A DNA stretch of 64,000 nucleotides from UBA9926 sp038131595 (lineage in GTDB: Bacteria > Pseudomonadota > Gammaproteobacteria > Pseudomonadales > Azotimanducaceae). Within the stretch, counting starts at the first letter, position 1. The number at the start of each line of letters is the position of its first letter. The stretch lies in assembly GCA_038131595.1 (NCBI GenBank), contig JAYPPR010000008.1:1302001-1366000 (forward strand), given 5' to 3'. The notes beneath the pieces were generated by a model. It saw only the letters and a program-made list of their open reading frames with translations. It was not told the DNA's origin and did not search any database. Positions 1 through 9,118 of this stretch are shown piece by piece. The position numbers were made by a program, and so were the translations under genes.

Positions 1-240
1 ACGTTGGCAGATTGCGATGTACCTGACCGCGTCAAAGGACTCGCCATCGGGAGCCTTAGTCTGATTTGCTACGCGCCGGATGTGATTCAGCCCTTGATCG
101 AGGCGAGCCTCCTTGGCGACTCGCCAAGCGCAGGCGGCTATCAATCGTATTATCGGTGGGCGGCCATGGTTGCGCTGCTCGGTTCAGGGCTCGCGCTTTG
201 GCTACACCAAAGGGTTCAAGGCAGGCAACCTGATCTTTAA
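1..240 (+). CDS. MFS transporter, C-terminal fragment (cut by window start)
   Basis: The open frame runs in from before the window and stops at 238-240. The visible ~79 residues contain a glycine/serine-rich helix (IGSLSLICYAPDV), a polar loop and a last hydrophobic helix (WAAMVALLGSGLALWL) followed by a short basic tail. This is the usual end of a 12-helix major facilitator protein in the inner membrane. The substrate cannot be read from this piece. It converges on the CoA-transferase that ends at 280, with a 39-bp gap. It could belong to another polytopic family; MFS is the best guess. Confidence 0.55.
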   Translation, partial: TLADCDVPDRVKGLAIGSLSLICYAPDVIQPLIEASLLGDSPSAGGYQSYYRWAAMVALLGSGLALWLHQRVQGRQPDL

Positions 241-279
241 GCGCTCGCTATCGAGGGACGCGCTGACATGGCTTCAGCG

Positions 280-1482
280 CTAAATGACGCCCTTACTCTT
301 AAGCGTTTCGATATCGTCAGCACTAAATCCTAACTCTCCTAGGATGTCTTCATTGTGCTGACCTAAGTCAGGAGCATGCTTGGCGCCCACCTTCTTCACG
401 CCTCGAACGTTCACTGGATCATTGATGACCCGGTCAATGCCAATGTCGTCAACGGGAGGCGCAATAACGCCATTCATCGCAAGGTGCTCGTCGTGTAGGA
501 GATCAGAGAAAGTGGCTACTCGCTCAATGGGCAGTCCGTGGTCGTGCTTGAGCAGCTGTAGCCATTCATCGCTGTGCTTTTGTTTGAAAATCTCCCGGAG
601 CAGTATCGTGAGTGCGTCACCATGCTCCATGCGCGATTCTGGCGTGGCGAAGCGCTCATCGGTCAGCATGTCAATGGCTTCCAGCGCGACCACCATCTGG
701 TCGAATAGCTCCTCGGTTCGGATCATATTGAGCTGCATCCACCGGCCATCTGCGGTCTCGTACAGTGCAGCCATGGATCGCTGAGGGGGCATGCTCGAAA
801 AATCGGCGGAAGCGAACTCTGCCTGGGCCAGGCAAGACGCTGACCAAACGCCATTGGCCAGTAATGATGTATGAGCAAACCCGCCCTTGCCGGTTCGTTC
901 ACGGCGTAGCAGAGCGGTCACAATTGACGCATACATGGAAACGGCGGTTGGATGGTCACCCATGCCAGCAATGGCTTGCACGGGTTCGTGTCCCGGCGAG
1001 CGCATCTTGTCCATTAGCCCTGACCGATTCCAATACGCCACCAAGTCGAAGGCTTCGTTATCCCGGTCAGATCCCTCCTCGCCGTAGGGCGTTAAGGATG
1101 CGTAGACCATGGATTCGTTCAGGTGCGCGATGTCGTCATAGCAGAGTTGCAACTGACGGCGCAGCGGCAACGGCATATTGGTGATGTAAACATCGCAGGT
1201 CGCGATAAGCCGATGCAAAATGCTAATGCCTTCATCGGTTTTTAGATTCAGTGACAGTGACCGCTTGTTGCGCGCGTCCATCGCCCAGGTGTAATTCACA
1301 TCGGCATTTGGCGTGAAGGGAAAGTGGGCATACTGGCGATAGCCATCGCCCATCTCGGGCACCTCAACTTTGATCACTTCAGCGCCGCGGTCGGCAAGCA
1401 TGGTCCCGGCAACAGGCCCGGCGATCCAGCTCCCTACGTCCAGTACCTTTAAGCCCTCAAATAAAAGCGAATCATCTGTCAT
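280..1482 (-). CDS. CaiB/BaiF-type (class III) CoA-transferase
   Basis: Predicted to move CoA from an acyl-CoA donor to a carboxylic acid in the cytoplasm, activating a substrate for beta-oxidation-like breakdown. About 400 residues, the usual family length. Residues ~10-40 carry the family start (KVLDVGSWIAGPVAGTMLAD followed by GAEVIKVE), and AFDLVAYWNRSG holds the expected catalytic Asp near residue 146. The start at 1482 is chosen over a longer frame to 1542 because an AGAGGGGGC ribosome site lies just upstream and the family N-terminus begins there. It is divergent from the acyl-CoA ligase at 1646, so the 163 bp between them probably hold both promoters. The substrate is unknown. Two more members of this family lie in the window. 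Confidence 0.9.
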   Translation of the reverse strand: MTDDSLLFEGLKVLDVGSWIAGPVAGTMLADRGAEVIKVEVPEMGDGYRQYAHFPFTPNADVNYTWAMDARNKRSLSLNLKTDEGISILHRLIATCDVYITNMPLPLRRQLQLCYDDIAHLNESMVYASLTPYGEEGSDRDNEAFDLVAYWNRSGLMDKMRSPGHEPVQAIAGMGDHPTAVSMYASIVTALLRRERTGKGGFAHTSLLANGVWSASCLAQAEFASADFSSMPPQRSMAALYETADGRWMQLNMIRTEELFDQMVVALEAIDMLTDERFATPESRMEHGDALTILLREIFKQKHSDEWLQLLKHDHGLPIERVATFSDLLHDEHLAMNGVIAPPVDDIGIDRVINDPVNVRGVKKVGAKHAPDLGQHNEDILGELGFSADDIETLKSKGVI

Positions 1483-1645
1483 TTTTGCCCCCTCTTGATG
1501 ATTCGAAGGTATCACAGTGTGGCTATCTGCATGTAGCGCCAACGCGACTCTGGCTGGATCGGTGGTTGGACTCGACAGGGAGCGTCAAGGTATGGGTTAC
1601 TTGGTCAAAACGACAATGACTAGACGTCAATAAAAGGAGTGACTC

Positions 1646-3226
1646 GTGGTCTTGCAGGAGCAGATCGACAGCAGTAAGTGGCGAAGCTTAGAAGGGCTCG
1701 ACGTGGCGCATATGCTTGAGCGGTGGGCAAGTCTCGAACCTGATAAGGCGTTGATGGTCTGGGAGCCCTTCGAGGGTGCGCCTAGGCAATGGTCCTATAA
1801 GCGCGTCTCAGAGGACGCGAGACGGATTGCCCGGGGCCTCTCAGATCGCGGAGTGAAACCCGGCGATTTCGTGATCCTGCACCTGGAAAATAGCCCGGAG
1901 TTCGTGCTCGCTTGGTTTGCGTGTGCGTATTTGGGCGCGGTTGCCGTGTCAACGAATACTCGGTCGGTTGCGCGGGATCTCAGTTACTTCGCCGAGCATA
2001 CGGAGGCCGTTTGTGCGATCACGCAGCCCCAGTTCGCTGAATTAATCGCATCGGCTTGCCCGGACCTTGCTTGGCTTGCGGTTACCGACAATGACGCCGG
2101 GAAGCCAGCGGGTAACCCGTCGGCAGAGGCGGTGCCTTTCGATGACTTGTTCGCAGATGAACCGATTGCCCTTCGCTCACCCGATCACACAGCCAATCTG
2201 TCGGTTCAATTCACGAGCGGTACTACTTCTCGACCTAAAGCGGTGCTTTGGACCCATGCTAACGGACTGTGGGCGGCGAAGATTGGTGCTGCGCACTTGC
2301 GACTTCGAGCCGATGACCGGACGCTGATCTTCATGCCGCTCTTTCATACGAACGCTCAAGGGTGGTCGATGTTGCCTACGGTATGGAGTGGTGGCACGTT
2401 CGTTCTGCAGCCCAAATTTTCGGCCTCGAGGTTTTGGGATCTGTCGCTGAAATACGCGCTCACATGGTTATCCATTATCCCCTTTGCATCCAAGGCTATT
2501 TTGAATCAACCCGTGCCGGATCATTCTTATCGGGTCTGGGGTTTGGGTGCACAGGCTGAATCGCTGGCGAAGCATTTCAAGGTAACGGTATTGGGCTGGT
2601 GGGGCATGACAGAGACCTTGACCCAGGGAATTATTTCCGACTGTGATCATCCTGGCCCGAACGGCAGCATGGGGCGAGTGGCACCCGAATACGACATTGA
2701 AATTCGTCACGAAGAGGGACGGCTGGCACAGCCTGGCGAGCGCGGCGTACTTCACATCCGCGGCGTTCGGGGGGTGACGCTGTTCAAAGAGTACTACCGA
2801 AATTTCGAAGCAAACGAGCAGGCGTTTGACGACAACGGTTGGTTCAACACCGGCGACATCGTCCGCATTGATGAGGCGGGGTACTTGTACTTCAGTGACC
2901 GTGATAAAGACATGCTCAAAGTGGGTGCTGAAAACGTGGCAGCCTCTGAAATAGAGGTCGTGATTATGCAAACCGGCCTTGCCAGTGAATGTGCGGTGGT
3001 TGCGCAAAAGCACTATATGCTGGACGAGGTACCCGTCGCTTTTGTGATTCCTTCGGGAGCGGGGACTGAGCAGGACCGGGACGCGATATTGGATCGCTGT
3101 CGATCGGATCTTGCTGACTTTAAGGTGCCGCGTGACGTCTTGTTTGTTGATGAGTTACCAAGGTCGACGCTAGAGAAAGTTGCTAAAGCCGAGTTGCGGG
3201 CACGCCTCGCGCCGATTGAGAGTTGA
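1646..3226 (+). CDS. AMP-dependent acyl-CoA synthetase/ligase
   Basis: Adenylate-forming enzyme that should activate a carboxylic acid to acyl-AMP and then acyl-CoA. 526 residues. The phosphate-binding loop is at ~190-200 (TSGTTSRPKAV, where the usual second Gly is Ser), GWWGMTET at ~318-324, the hinge region GWFNTGDI and DRDKDMLKVGAENVAASEIE in the last third, and a C-terminal TLEKVAKAEL segment with the probable catalytic Lys. The GTG start at 1646 has AAGGAG at 1633-1638. It is followed on the same strand by a PaaG-like crotonase, and the divergent neighbour is a CoA-transferase, so this cluster has two independent ways of making a CoA thioester. Similar to medium-chain or aromatic acid ligases; substrate unassigned. 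Confidence 0.93.
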   Translation: MVLQEQIDSSKWRSLEGLDVAHMLERWASLEPDKALMVWEPFEGAPRQWSYKRVSEDARRIARGLSDRGVKPGDFVILHLENSPEFVLAWFACAYLGAVAVSTNTRSVARDLSYFAEHTEAVCAITQPQFAELIASACPDLAWLAVTDNDAGKPAGNPSAEAVPFDDLFADEPIALRSPDHTANLSVQFTSGTTSRPKAVLWTHANGLWAAKIGAAHLRLRADDRTLIFMPLFHTNAQGWSMLPTVWSGGTFVLQPKFSASRFWDLSLKYALTWLSIIPFASKAILNQPVPDHSYRVWGLGAQAESLAKHFKVTVLGWWGMTETLTQGIISDCDHPGPNGSMGRVAPEYDIEIRHEEGRLAQPGERGVLHIRGVRGVTLFKEYYRNFEANEQAFDDNGWFNTGDIVRIDEAGYLYFSDRDKDMLKVGAENVAASEIEVVIMQTGLASECAVVAQKHYMLDEVPVAFVIPSGAGTEQDRDAILDRCRSDLADFKVPRDVLFVDELPRSTLEKVAKAELRARLAPIES

Positions 3227-3342
3227 GAGGGCTTTATATACATCGCATTAAGAAAAGCGTTAGCGTGGCGTACGCTGAGGCGGGCACGTGGCCTAGTCGC
3301 TAAAACATCTTGAGGAACAGAATAGAGAGGAGGTTTTGCAAC

Positions 3343-4122
3343 ATGAGTTATGAACACGTACGGCTGGAATTTCGCAATCAGGTGGCGGTGCTCACGCTGA
3401 ATGCGCCCCAATATTTGAATGCTTTATCGGCAACCATGGTGCAGGAAGTGAATGCCGCGGTCATGGAGGCCGAGAAAAGCGACGCACGATGCCTGCTAAT
3501 GACAGGAGAGGGCCGGGCGTTCAGCGCAGGTGCCAATCTGCAAGTGCGGCAGCAGGCTGACGCGCTACCGCCCACGGGTTCAGTACTTGAGACCCACTAC
3601 CATCCGCTGATGACTCGACTTCGCCAGATGGATATGACATTTGTCACGGCGATCAACGGGCCAGCCGTGGGTGTCGGCATGAGCCTTGCCATTATGTCGG
3701 ACTATGCCGTGGCATCAGACAACGCGTATTTCTTGCAAGCATTCGCCAATATTGGGCTCGTCCCTGATGGTGGGGTGACCTATGTGCTCCCCCGGATTGT
3801 TGGTTGGCGGCGAGCGATGGAGCTCTCCATGATGGCAGAGCGGTTCCCTGCCGATCAGGCCCTAGAGTGGGGATTAATCAACAAAGTGGTTGGTGCTGAT
3901 TCCCTGATGGATGAGGCAATGACAGTGGCCGAGCGGTTTGCGAGCGGTCCCAGGTCGCTGACGCTAATCCGTAAAGCGTATTGGGAGAGTCTAAATAACG
4001 GCTACGATGAGCAATTCAAATTAGAAGTCGCATTACAAAATATCGCGCACCAAAGTAACGACAACAAAGAAGGTGTGGCCGCGTTCTTAGAGAAGCGCGA
4101 GGCGAAGTTCACTGGAACCTAA
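3343..4122 (+). CDS. PaaG-like enoyl-CoA hydratase/isomerase (crotonase family)
   Basis: Crotonase-fold enzyme of about 259 residues. The oxyanion-hole segment GRAFSAGAN and the helix GPAVGVGMSLAIMSDYA are present. Both Glu residues of classical enoyl-CoA hydratases appear replaced, but NIGLVPDGGVTYVLPR carries the Asp of the PaaG-type isomerases, so isomerisation of a double bond or epoxide-type CoA ester is more likely than simple hydration. The ATG at 3343 is preferred to an upstream TTG at 3310 because GAGAGGAGG (3325-3333) precedes it. It follows the acyl-CoA ligase by 116 bp on the same strand and probably acts on a downstream product of it. Confidence 0.9.
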   Translation: MSYEHVRLEFRNQVAVLTLNAPQYLNALSATMVQEVNAAVMEAEKSDARCLLMTGEGRAFSAGANLQVRQQADALPPTGSVLETHYHPLMTRLRQMDMTFVTAINGPAVGVGMSLAIMSDYAVASDNAYFLQAFANIGLVPDGGVTYVLPRIVGWRRAMELSMMAERFPADQALEWGLINKVVGADSLMDEAMTVAERFASGPRSLTLIRKAYWESLNNGYDEQFKLEVALQNIAHQSNDNKEGVAAFLEKREAKFTGT

Positions 4123-4146
4123 TCTTTGTACGGTGAAAGGTTTGCT

Positions 4147-4194
4147 ATGAACAAGTCTAGTCCCTATCGATACTGCGTCGGCAGGTTGGTGTGA
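4147..4194 (+). other. 15-codon leader ORF overlapping the next gene start
   Basis: ATG at 4147 has a good ribosome site (GAAAGG, 4135-4140) and the frame encodes 15 residues before a TGA at 4192-4194. That TGA overlaps the GTG start of the serine hydrolase (GTGA), the arrangement used for translational coupling. The hydrolase GTG itself has only a poor ribosome site. Whether the peptide is made is inference. Confidence 0.35.
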
Positions 4195-5621
4195 GTAATC
4201 CCGCGACTCTGCCAGACGTCAGAATGCCTCTGGAGATGGGCGTTGACAGCCGGGGCATCCTAGCGCTGCTCGATGCCTTAGAAGCAGATCCTGCGATTGA
4301 GCCCCACGGCATCATTATTCAGCGAAGCGGCGCGCGCATTGCCGAAGGCTATTGGTCGCCGCGTCAATCCATTGATCAGCGTTTGCTTTACTCGGTGAGC
4401 AAATCATTCACTGGCACTGCTCTCGGGTTAATGATTGGTGAGGGTAAGTTGTCGTTGGATGATTTGGTGATCGATCACCTGCCCGAATATTTTGCTGATG
4501 CTGATCCTGCGTTCGACACTTTGACGATTCGTCACATTGCCTCCATGGCGACGGGTCATATGGCTGAGACTTTGGGACTTGCAAGAAAGGCGTGCCCTGA
4601 GAATATCGTCAAGGGGTTCCTGCAAATCCCGCCGCGCCGTGCGCCAGGAAAACTCTTTGCCTATAACCAACCGCCGGTGGTCGCGTTAGCGACGGTCCTG
4701 CAACGGCTGGCGGGCGAGCCCCTGCTTGACTACTTAAGGCCGCGATTGATGGAACCACTTGGCATGAGTCATGTGCAGTGGGCTGATATCGAACCGGGTC
4801 TCTGCATGGGCTACAGCGGCCTGTTCGCGCGACTGGATGATGTTGCGAAGCTTGGTCAGCTCTACCTTGACCGCGGTGAATACCAAGGCAAGGCACTCTT
4901 GCCGAGCGGCTATGTGGATGCGGCCACGGCTTTGCAAACACCGAATCGGATGAACATTGAAGCAGATTGGCGCCAAGGATATGGCCTCCAGCTTTGGCAA
5001 TCCCAGCATGGTTATCGTGGCGACGGTGCCATGGGGCAATACATGGTGGTTCTGCCCGACCAGAACGCTGTGGTGGCCTTTTTCTCACTGACCGATTCGA
5101 TGCAGCGCGTGCTGGATCTACTATGGGAACACTTGCTGCCTGCGCTTGGATCCTCGGCCTTACCTGATGGCGATAGTGATGAGGTGCTGACGCAGCGCCT
5201 CAAGGCACTCAGCCAACCGACAGCCAGCGAGCGGCTTGGTCTCGATCCCTTTCAGCCTGAAGCTCGCCCCATCGAGTTTCTTTCGGCTAGCGGTTCAGGT
5301 GACGCAGCGAACCCGATCACCTCGCATCGTACGTTGAAGCGCATCACCCTCGAGGGGCATTTGCTCGTGTTAGATGAAGGCGATTACACGCTTCGATTGC
5401 CGCTCAGTGCTGATTGGCAAGTGATCGACCATGTAGCGGTTAGTGCTGGGACCGATCATTTGGGTCAGATTCATATTGACCTTGTCTTGCGGGAAACGCC
5501 GCATCGCTTGGAGCTTACGCTCAACCCCATGGATGGCGTGTTTCGAAGTCACTGGCCGCTACCGCCGCTCTTTGGCGCCGGCGTGGGTAAGTATCTCGCC
5601 TTGATGAAAGCGCCTGAGTAG
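4191..5621 (+). CDS. Serine hydrolase, beta-lactamase/class C (esterase EstB-like) family
   Basis: Penicillin-binding-protein-like fold; such proteins are usually esterases or amidases rather than true beta-lactamases. 476 residues, longer than the ~380-residue norm because of a ~120-residue C-terminal beta-rich extension after residue ~345. The SxxK motif is S68-V-S-K71 (YSVSKSFTGTALGL). The Tyr motif is in FAYNQPP near residue 160, and GDGAMGQ near 280 takes the KTG-box place. No signal peptide is visible, so it is probably cytoplasmic. The GTG start at 4191 overlaps the stop of a 15-codon leader ORF. Lies between a crotonase and a Rieske oxygenase on the same strand; it could open an ester or lactone in the same pathway, but that is inference. 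Confidence 0.85.
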   Translation: MSNPATLPDVRMPLEMGVDSRGILALLDALEADPAIEPHGIIIQRSGARIAEGYWSPRQSIDQRLLYSVSKSFTGTALGLMIGEGKLSLDDLVIDHLPEYFADADPAFDTLTIRHIASMATGHMAETLGLARKACPENIVKGFLQIPPRRAPGKLFAYNQPPVVALATVLQRLAGEPLLDYLRPRLMEPLGMSHVQWADIEPGLCMGYSGLFARLDDVAKLGQLYLDRGEYQGKALLPSGYVDAATALQTPNRMNIEADWRQGYGLQLWQSQHGYRGDGAMGQYMVVLPDQNAVVAFFSLTDSMQRVLDLLWEHLLPALGSSALPDGDSDEVLTQRLKALSQPTASERLGLDPFQPEARPIEFLSASGSGDAANPITSHRTLKRITLEGHLLVLDEGDYTLRLPLSADWQVIDHVAVSAGTDHLGQIHIDLVLRETPHRLELTLNPMDGVFRSHWPLPPLFGAGVGKYLALMKAPE

Positions 5622-5899
5622 CGTCTGTACTCGCCTGGTCGCGAAGCAGGCTTGCCGAGGTTGGTGATGCGCTCGATATGTCAGAGGAATTTTCGATGCT
5701 TGCTTGATCGAAGGCGGAGTGATTAAGTGATCGAGGAAGTTGACTGCTGCACCGGCCTCACTTCCGTTTCTGCACAAAACCTGAAGGCGACGATGAGTCA
5801 GCGTGACAGACGTTGCCTTAATATCGAGAGGGAAGGGCAGTTGTGGAAGGTTTCAGACCGTAATAGCCAGATCCCTGATTGGTGATGAAGGAGAAGAAA

Positions 5900-7078
5900 A
5901 TGTCGCGAGCGCAACTAATCGATATGGCGAAGCAAGACCTAGCCCATGGGCGTGCCGGGACCCAGAGTCAGGCAGACGATATCCTTCGCATCCCCGCTAT
6001 TTCCTACACCGACGAGGATCGTTGGCAGCTCGAGATGGACCGTATTTTTAAGCGCGTGCCGCTGATGGCTGCGACAACCGCGGAATTGCGAGACGCTGGC
6101 TCCTACAAAGCCATGGATGCCGCCGGTGTCCAGATCTTGATCACGCGAACCCAATCGGGTCAGGTGAAGGCCTTCGTCAATATGTGCAGTCACCGCGGCG
6201 CGAAGTTGATGGCAGAAGGTTGCGGGCACGCCAACAAATTCACCTGCCCCTACCATGCGTGGACCTTCTCAACCGAAGGCGATCTGGTCGCGATTTACTC
6301 GAATGATCAGTTTGGTGACCTTGATAAGTCCGAGCACGGGCTGACCGAACTCCCTTGCCTTGAGCGAGCAGGATTGATTTGGGTCACGGTTGACCCAAAT
6401 TCTGAGTTGCCGATTGAAGACTTCTTGTCAGGCTACGATGCGTTATTGGCTGAATTCGGGTTTGAGACATGGCACTACCACTCAACTCAACGTGTGGCTG
6501 GGCCGAACTGGAAGGTGGCCTATGACGGGTATCTCGATTACTACCACTTGCCCATCTTGCATCGTGAAACGTTCGGCACCGAGATCGGTAACAAAGCGAA
6601 TTACTACAGTTGGGGTCCCCACACGCACATGGGTCGCCCCGATGAGACTTGGGCGGAGTTCGAAGATGCGCCCGAAGAAGACTGGCCCATTGAGCGATTG
6701 CTAACGGGCGTATGGACGATCTTTCCTCATATTTCGATTGCTAGTTTTGATGGCGGCGGCCGTTCGGTCATGATCTCGCAGTTATTCCCCGGGCCAACGC
6801 CCGATCAGTCGTATACCAATCAGATATTCCTGATGGAAAAAGAGCCAGCGACAGATCAGGCTCGTCAGGAAGCAAAAGATCAGTTTCGTTTTCTTGAGTA
6901 TGTTGTGGCTGAAGAAGACTACGCCACGGGAATTGCTCAGCAACGAAATTTGCGATCCGGCGCAAAGAGTCACGTCTTGTTCGGGAAAAACGAATTAGGT
7001 GGCCAGCAATTCCACGCCTGGGTTGATCGCATCATTGATGCATCAGATGACGAACTTCCTGGTCTATTCGCCCCATAG
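5900..7078 (+). CDS. Rieske [2Fe-2S] ring-hydroxylating oxygenase, alpha subunit type
   Basis: Terminal oxygenase that should insert oxygen into an aromatic or alicyclic substrate using electrons from a separate reductase. 392 residues. The Rieske cluster ligands are C96-x-H98 (CSHRG) and C116-x2-H119 (CPYHAWTF). The mononuclear iron site is seen in DGYLDYYHLPILH with His216 and His221; the third, acidic ligand should lie further on. The ATG at 5900 follows AAGGAG at 5888-5893; an in-frame TTG/ATG a few codons upstream is less well placed. No beta subunit, ferredoxin or reductase gene lies nearby, so electrons must come from elsewhere. The 278 bp upstream hold no convincing gene. Confidence 0.92.
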   Translation: MSRAQLIDMAKQDLAHGRAGTQSQADDILRIPAISYTDEDRWQLEMDRIFKRVPLMAATTAELRDAGSYKAMDAAGVQILITRTQSGQVKAFVNMCSHRGAKLMAEGCGHANKFTCPYHAWTFSTEGDLVAIYSNDQFGDLDKSEHGLTELPCLERAGLIWVTVDPNSELPIEDFLSGYDALLAEFGFETWHYHSTQRVAGPNWKVAYDGYLDYYHLPILHRETFGTEIGNKANYYSWGPHTHMGRPDETWAEFEDAPEEDWPIERLLTGVWTIFPHISIASFDGGGRSVMISQLFPGPTPDQSYTNQIFLMEKEPATDQARQEAKDQFRFLEYVVAEEDYATGIAQQRNLRSGAKSHVLFGKNELGGQQFHAWVDRIIDASDDELPGLFAP

Positions 7079-7225
7079 CGGATGATGTAACGCGATTAGC
7101 TAGATCAGCCGTCCACTCCAATAAGCGCGCTCGTCGCGCGCGGGCGATAGGTGCAGCTGCTACCGCTTCGATCGAATGATTGGAGGATGCTTTGGTGGAG
7201 CAACTAGCGCATAGCGTTTTAATTA

Positions 7226-7293
7226 CCCATCACCCATCACCCATCACCCATCACCCATCACCCATCACCCATCACCCATCACCCATCACCCAT
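7226..7293. repeat. Heptanucleotide tandem array CCCATCA, 9.7 copies
   Basis: Nine exact copies of CCCATCA plus a partial CCCAT, no mismatches, in the 392-bp gap between the convergent Rieske and PhyH-type genes. Seven is not a multiple of three and no gene reads through it. One of four period-7 arrays in this window with unrelated units. The rest of the gap (7079-7225, 7294-7470) shows no gene. Confidence 0.97.
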
Positions 7294-7470
7294 AAGCTAG
7301 TCCTGGTCAAAAATATGGGAGGTGTGGGCCAAGTGCATCAAGCGCGAGCGAAGCGGGCCACGCGTTCAAGCCCCAATCTTGAGGCTCAAGGGATTTAGTC
7401 AAACCAACCGCGACTAAAATGGTTGGGACCCAAAAGGTTGCGAACACGATGGCTCATTTTTTTGGAGAGG

Positions 7471-8310
7471 CTAGGCAAGCGTTTTCCGTGGATGAACACC
7501 ATCGACATAACCCATAAACGGTGGGTGGATGGAGTAGCCGCACAACTCCTGGCTGCGCTCGCTCATGGATTTGATCGCAGATTGCGGCACGGAAAGGAGC
7601 ATGGATTCCAGTGGCCGCACCCAACCGGGACAATATTGCGGCGTGAGAATCAGCCTCGGTGAATCCGTCTCATTAGCGCCACCCCGGTGGACCAGGGTAC
7701 CCAAACCAATCATGAGCGAGCCTGGTGGTAACGAGATCTGCCTTGCGCGAATCTCCCCAGTAGGCGTGTTCGCATGAGGGTCGGTATTCGCCCAAAGATG
7801 GCTGCGAGGGATGACCTCGGTTGCGCCGTTCTGTGCAGTGGTCTCGTCAATGGTCCAAAACGCGCTGAGTTGCAGGGGGGCTCTTGGTCGAGGGCTTTGG
7901 CAGTGGCCGTCATCTGAGTGCCAGGGCTGAACCGTCTCGCCTTGGTACAGCTGGATGGCCAAGAAAGCCGACAGCAAGCAGCTCGGTCCTACGATGCTTT
8001 CGGCAAACGCTAGCGCCATAGGGTGGGTTGCCAACTCGTCAAAAATGGCCCCTTTGCCCATCAACCCATATTCCCGGTGGGTGGCGAAGCCCTCAAAATT
8101 ATTCCGTCCCCGTCTTCCTTTCTCGAAATACGGCGCTAGGGCATCCCTCACTGCATCGATTTGGCGGGTTGAAAGAATGGACTCAAATACAACATAACCT
8201 TCTGCTTTGAGTTGGGTGAACGATTCTTCAAAGGCGGAGTCATCGAGATGCTGAGCGAGCGCTTGCTTGGTGTCTTCCCGCATGGCGTGTATCGGCACTA
8301 GATCTGACAT
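7471..8310 (-). CDS. Phytanoyl-CoA dioxygenase (PhyH) family protein
   Basis: Non-haem Fe(II)/2-oxoglutarate-dependent dioxygenase, 279 residues from the chosen start. The iron triad is visible: H131-x-D133 (QPWHSDDGH) and H208 (GTLVHRGG), with R218 (DSPRLIL) in the place that binds 2-oxoglutarate. PhyH proteins hydroxylate fatty acyl-CoA esters, but bacterial members act on many small substrates. The start at 8310 (MSDLVPIH) is favoured over a longer frame to 8367 because the extra N-terminus looks non-coding, but the ribosome site is weak and 8283 is an alternative. Convergent with the Rieske gene and divergent from the CMD-family gene. Confidence 0.85.
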   Translation of the reverse strand: MSDLVPIHAMREDTKQALAQHLDDSAFEESFTQLKAEGYVVFESILSTRQIDAVRDALAPYFEKGRRGRNNFEGFATHREYGLMGKGAIFDELATHPMALAFAESIVGPSCLLSAFLAIQLYQGETVQPWHSDDGHCQSPRPRAPLQLSAFWTIDETTAQNGATEVIPRSHLWANTDPHANTPTGEIRARQISLPPGSLMIGLGTLVHRGGANETDSPRLILTPQYCPGWVRPLESMLLSVPQSAIKSMSERSQELCGYSIHPPFMGYVDGVHPRKTLA

Positions 8311-8503
8311 AGGGCACCCGATAAAAAGAGATAAGTCACCATACGATTGCCGTCCAGCCACTGGCAAGCGTTACACGGTTGTCTGATTGCCAGCCCTCCC
8401 CCACTGAATAGGGTTGGCCGCGGTTACCGCCCTCGATGAGAAAGGCTTTCCCGCAAATAGGGTTTCTTTTACTCTCGAAGTTGGCAATCAAGGAGAGCAA
8501 GAA

Positions 8504-9052
8504 ATGACACCAACAACGCCAAGGCTACCGCCTATTGATCCGAGTGATTGGAATGACGAGCAAAAAGAGGCGCTGCAAGGTATGGGCAATCGCTCCAATG
8601 TGCTCAACATTTTTAAGACGCTCGCCCATCATCCTAAGCTAGCAAAAAGATGGCTTGTGTTTGCTAACCACATCCTTGCGAAGAGTTCGCTATCGCCGCG
8701 GGACAGAGAAATCGCGATTTTAAGGGCCGGTTGGTTGGCAGGGTCTGAATACGAGTGGGCGCAGCACAAAGTCATCGGTCGCGACGCTGGTTTGAGCGAC
8801 GAGGAAATTGATGCCATAGCAACAGGGCCGCAAGCAGAGATCTGGAGCCGGCATGACCGGTATCTCGTGACTGCCGCCGATGAGTTACACGAGGATTGTT
8901 GCTTGAGTGATGAAACTTGGGGAGCGTTAGCAGAGTCCTATTCCACTGAGCAGATGATGGATCTTATTTTCACCTGCGGTCAGTACCGAATGTTGGCTGG
9001 GGGACTCAAATCGTTTGGAGTGCAAGTCGACCCAGGGCTGTCTGGGTTCTAA
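8504..9052 (+). CDS. Carboxymuconolactone decarboxylase (CMD/AhpD-like) family protein
   Basis: 182 residues, all-alpha CMD fold. Central signature: SPRDREIAILRAGWLAG followed by EYEWAQHKVIGRDAGLSDEEI, as in gamma-carboxymuconolactone decarboxylase relatives. The CxxC of peroxidatic AhpD is absent, so a role as a peroxidase is unlikely; a small lyase or scaffold role in an acyl or ring-cleavage pathway is possible. ATG at 8504 with AAGGAGAG at 8490-8497. An in-frame codon at 8414 lies upstream but has no ribosome site. Followed by a ~300-bp repeat-bearing gap. Confidence 0.85.
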   Translation: MTPTTPRLPPIDPSDWNDEQKEALQGMGNRSNVLNIFKTLAHHPKLAKRWLVFANHILAKSSLSPRDREIAILRAGWLAGSEYEWAQHKVIGRDAGLSDEEIDAIATGPQAEIWSRHDRYLVTAADELHEDCCLSDETWGALAESYSTEQMMDLIFTCGQYRMLAGGLKSFGVQVDPGLSGF

Positions 9053-9118
9053 AGCGCGATTGAATCTCTGGGACCAGTAACTAGCTTGGCCAAGCGATAA
9101 CTGAAGCGCGAATCAAAG

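Noticed and set aside
2468..3013. Minus-strand open frame of 181 codons
   Set aside because: Lies wholly opposite the acyl-CoA ligase, which has clear motifs; a shadow frame.
4609..5088. Minus-strand open frame of 159 codons
   Set aside because: Opposite the serine hydrolase, low-complexity composition, no family match.
4191..5621. True beta-lactamase resistance gene
   Set aside because: No signal peptide and an esterase-like motif set; more likely an esterase or amidase.
7226..7293. Possible CRISPR array
   Set aside because: Units are 7 bp head to tail with no spacers, and no cas genes are near.
7180..7398. Plus-strand frame of 72 codons across the CCCATCA array
   Set aside because: The protein is only the translation of the heptamer repeat with no ribosome site; not a gene.
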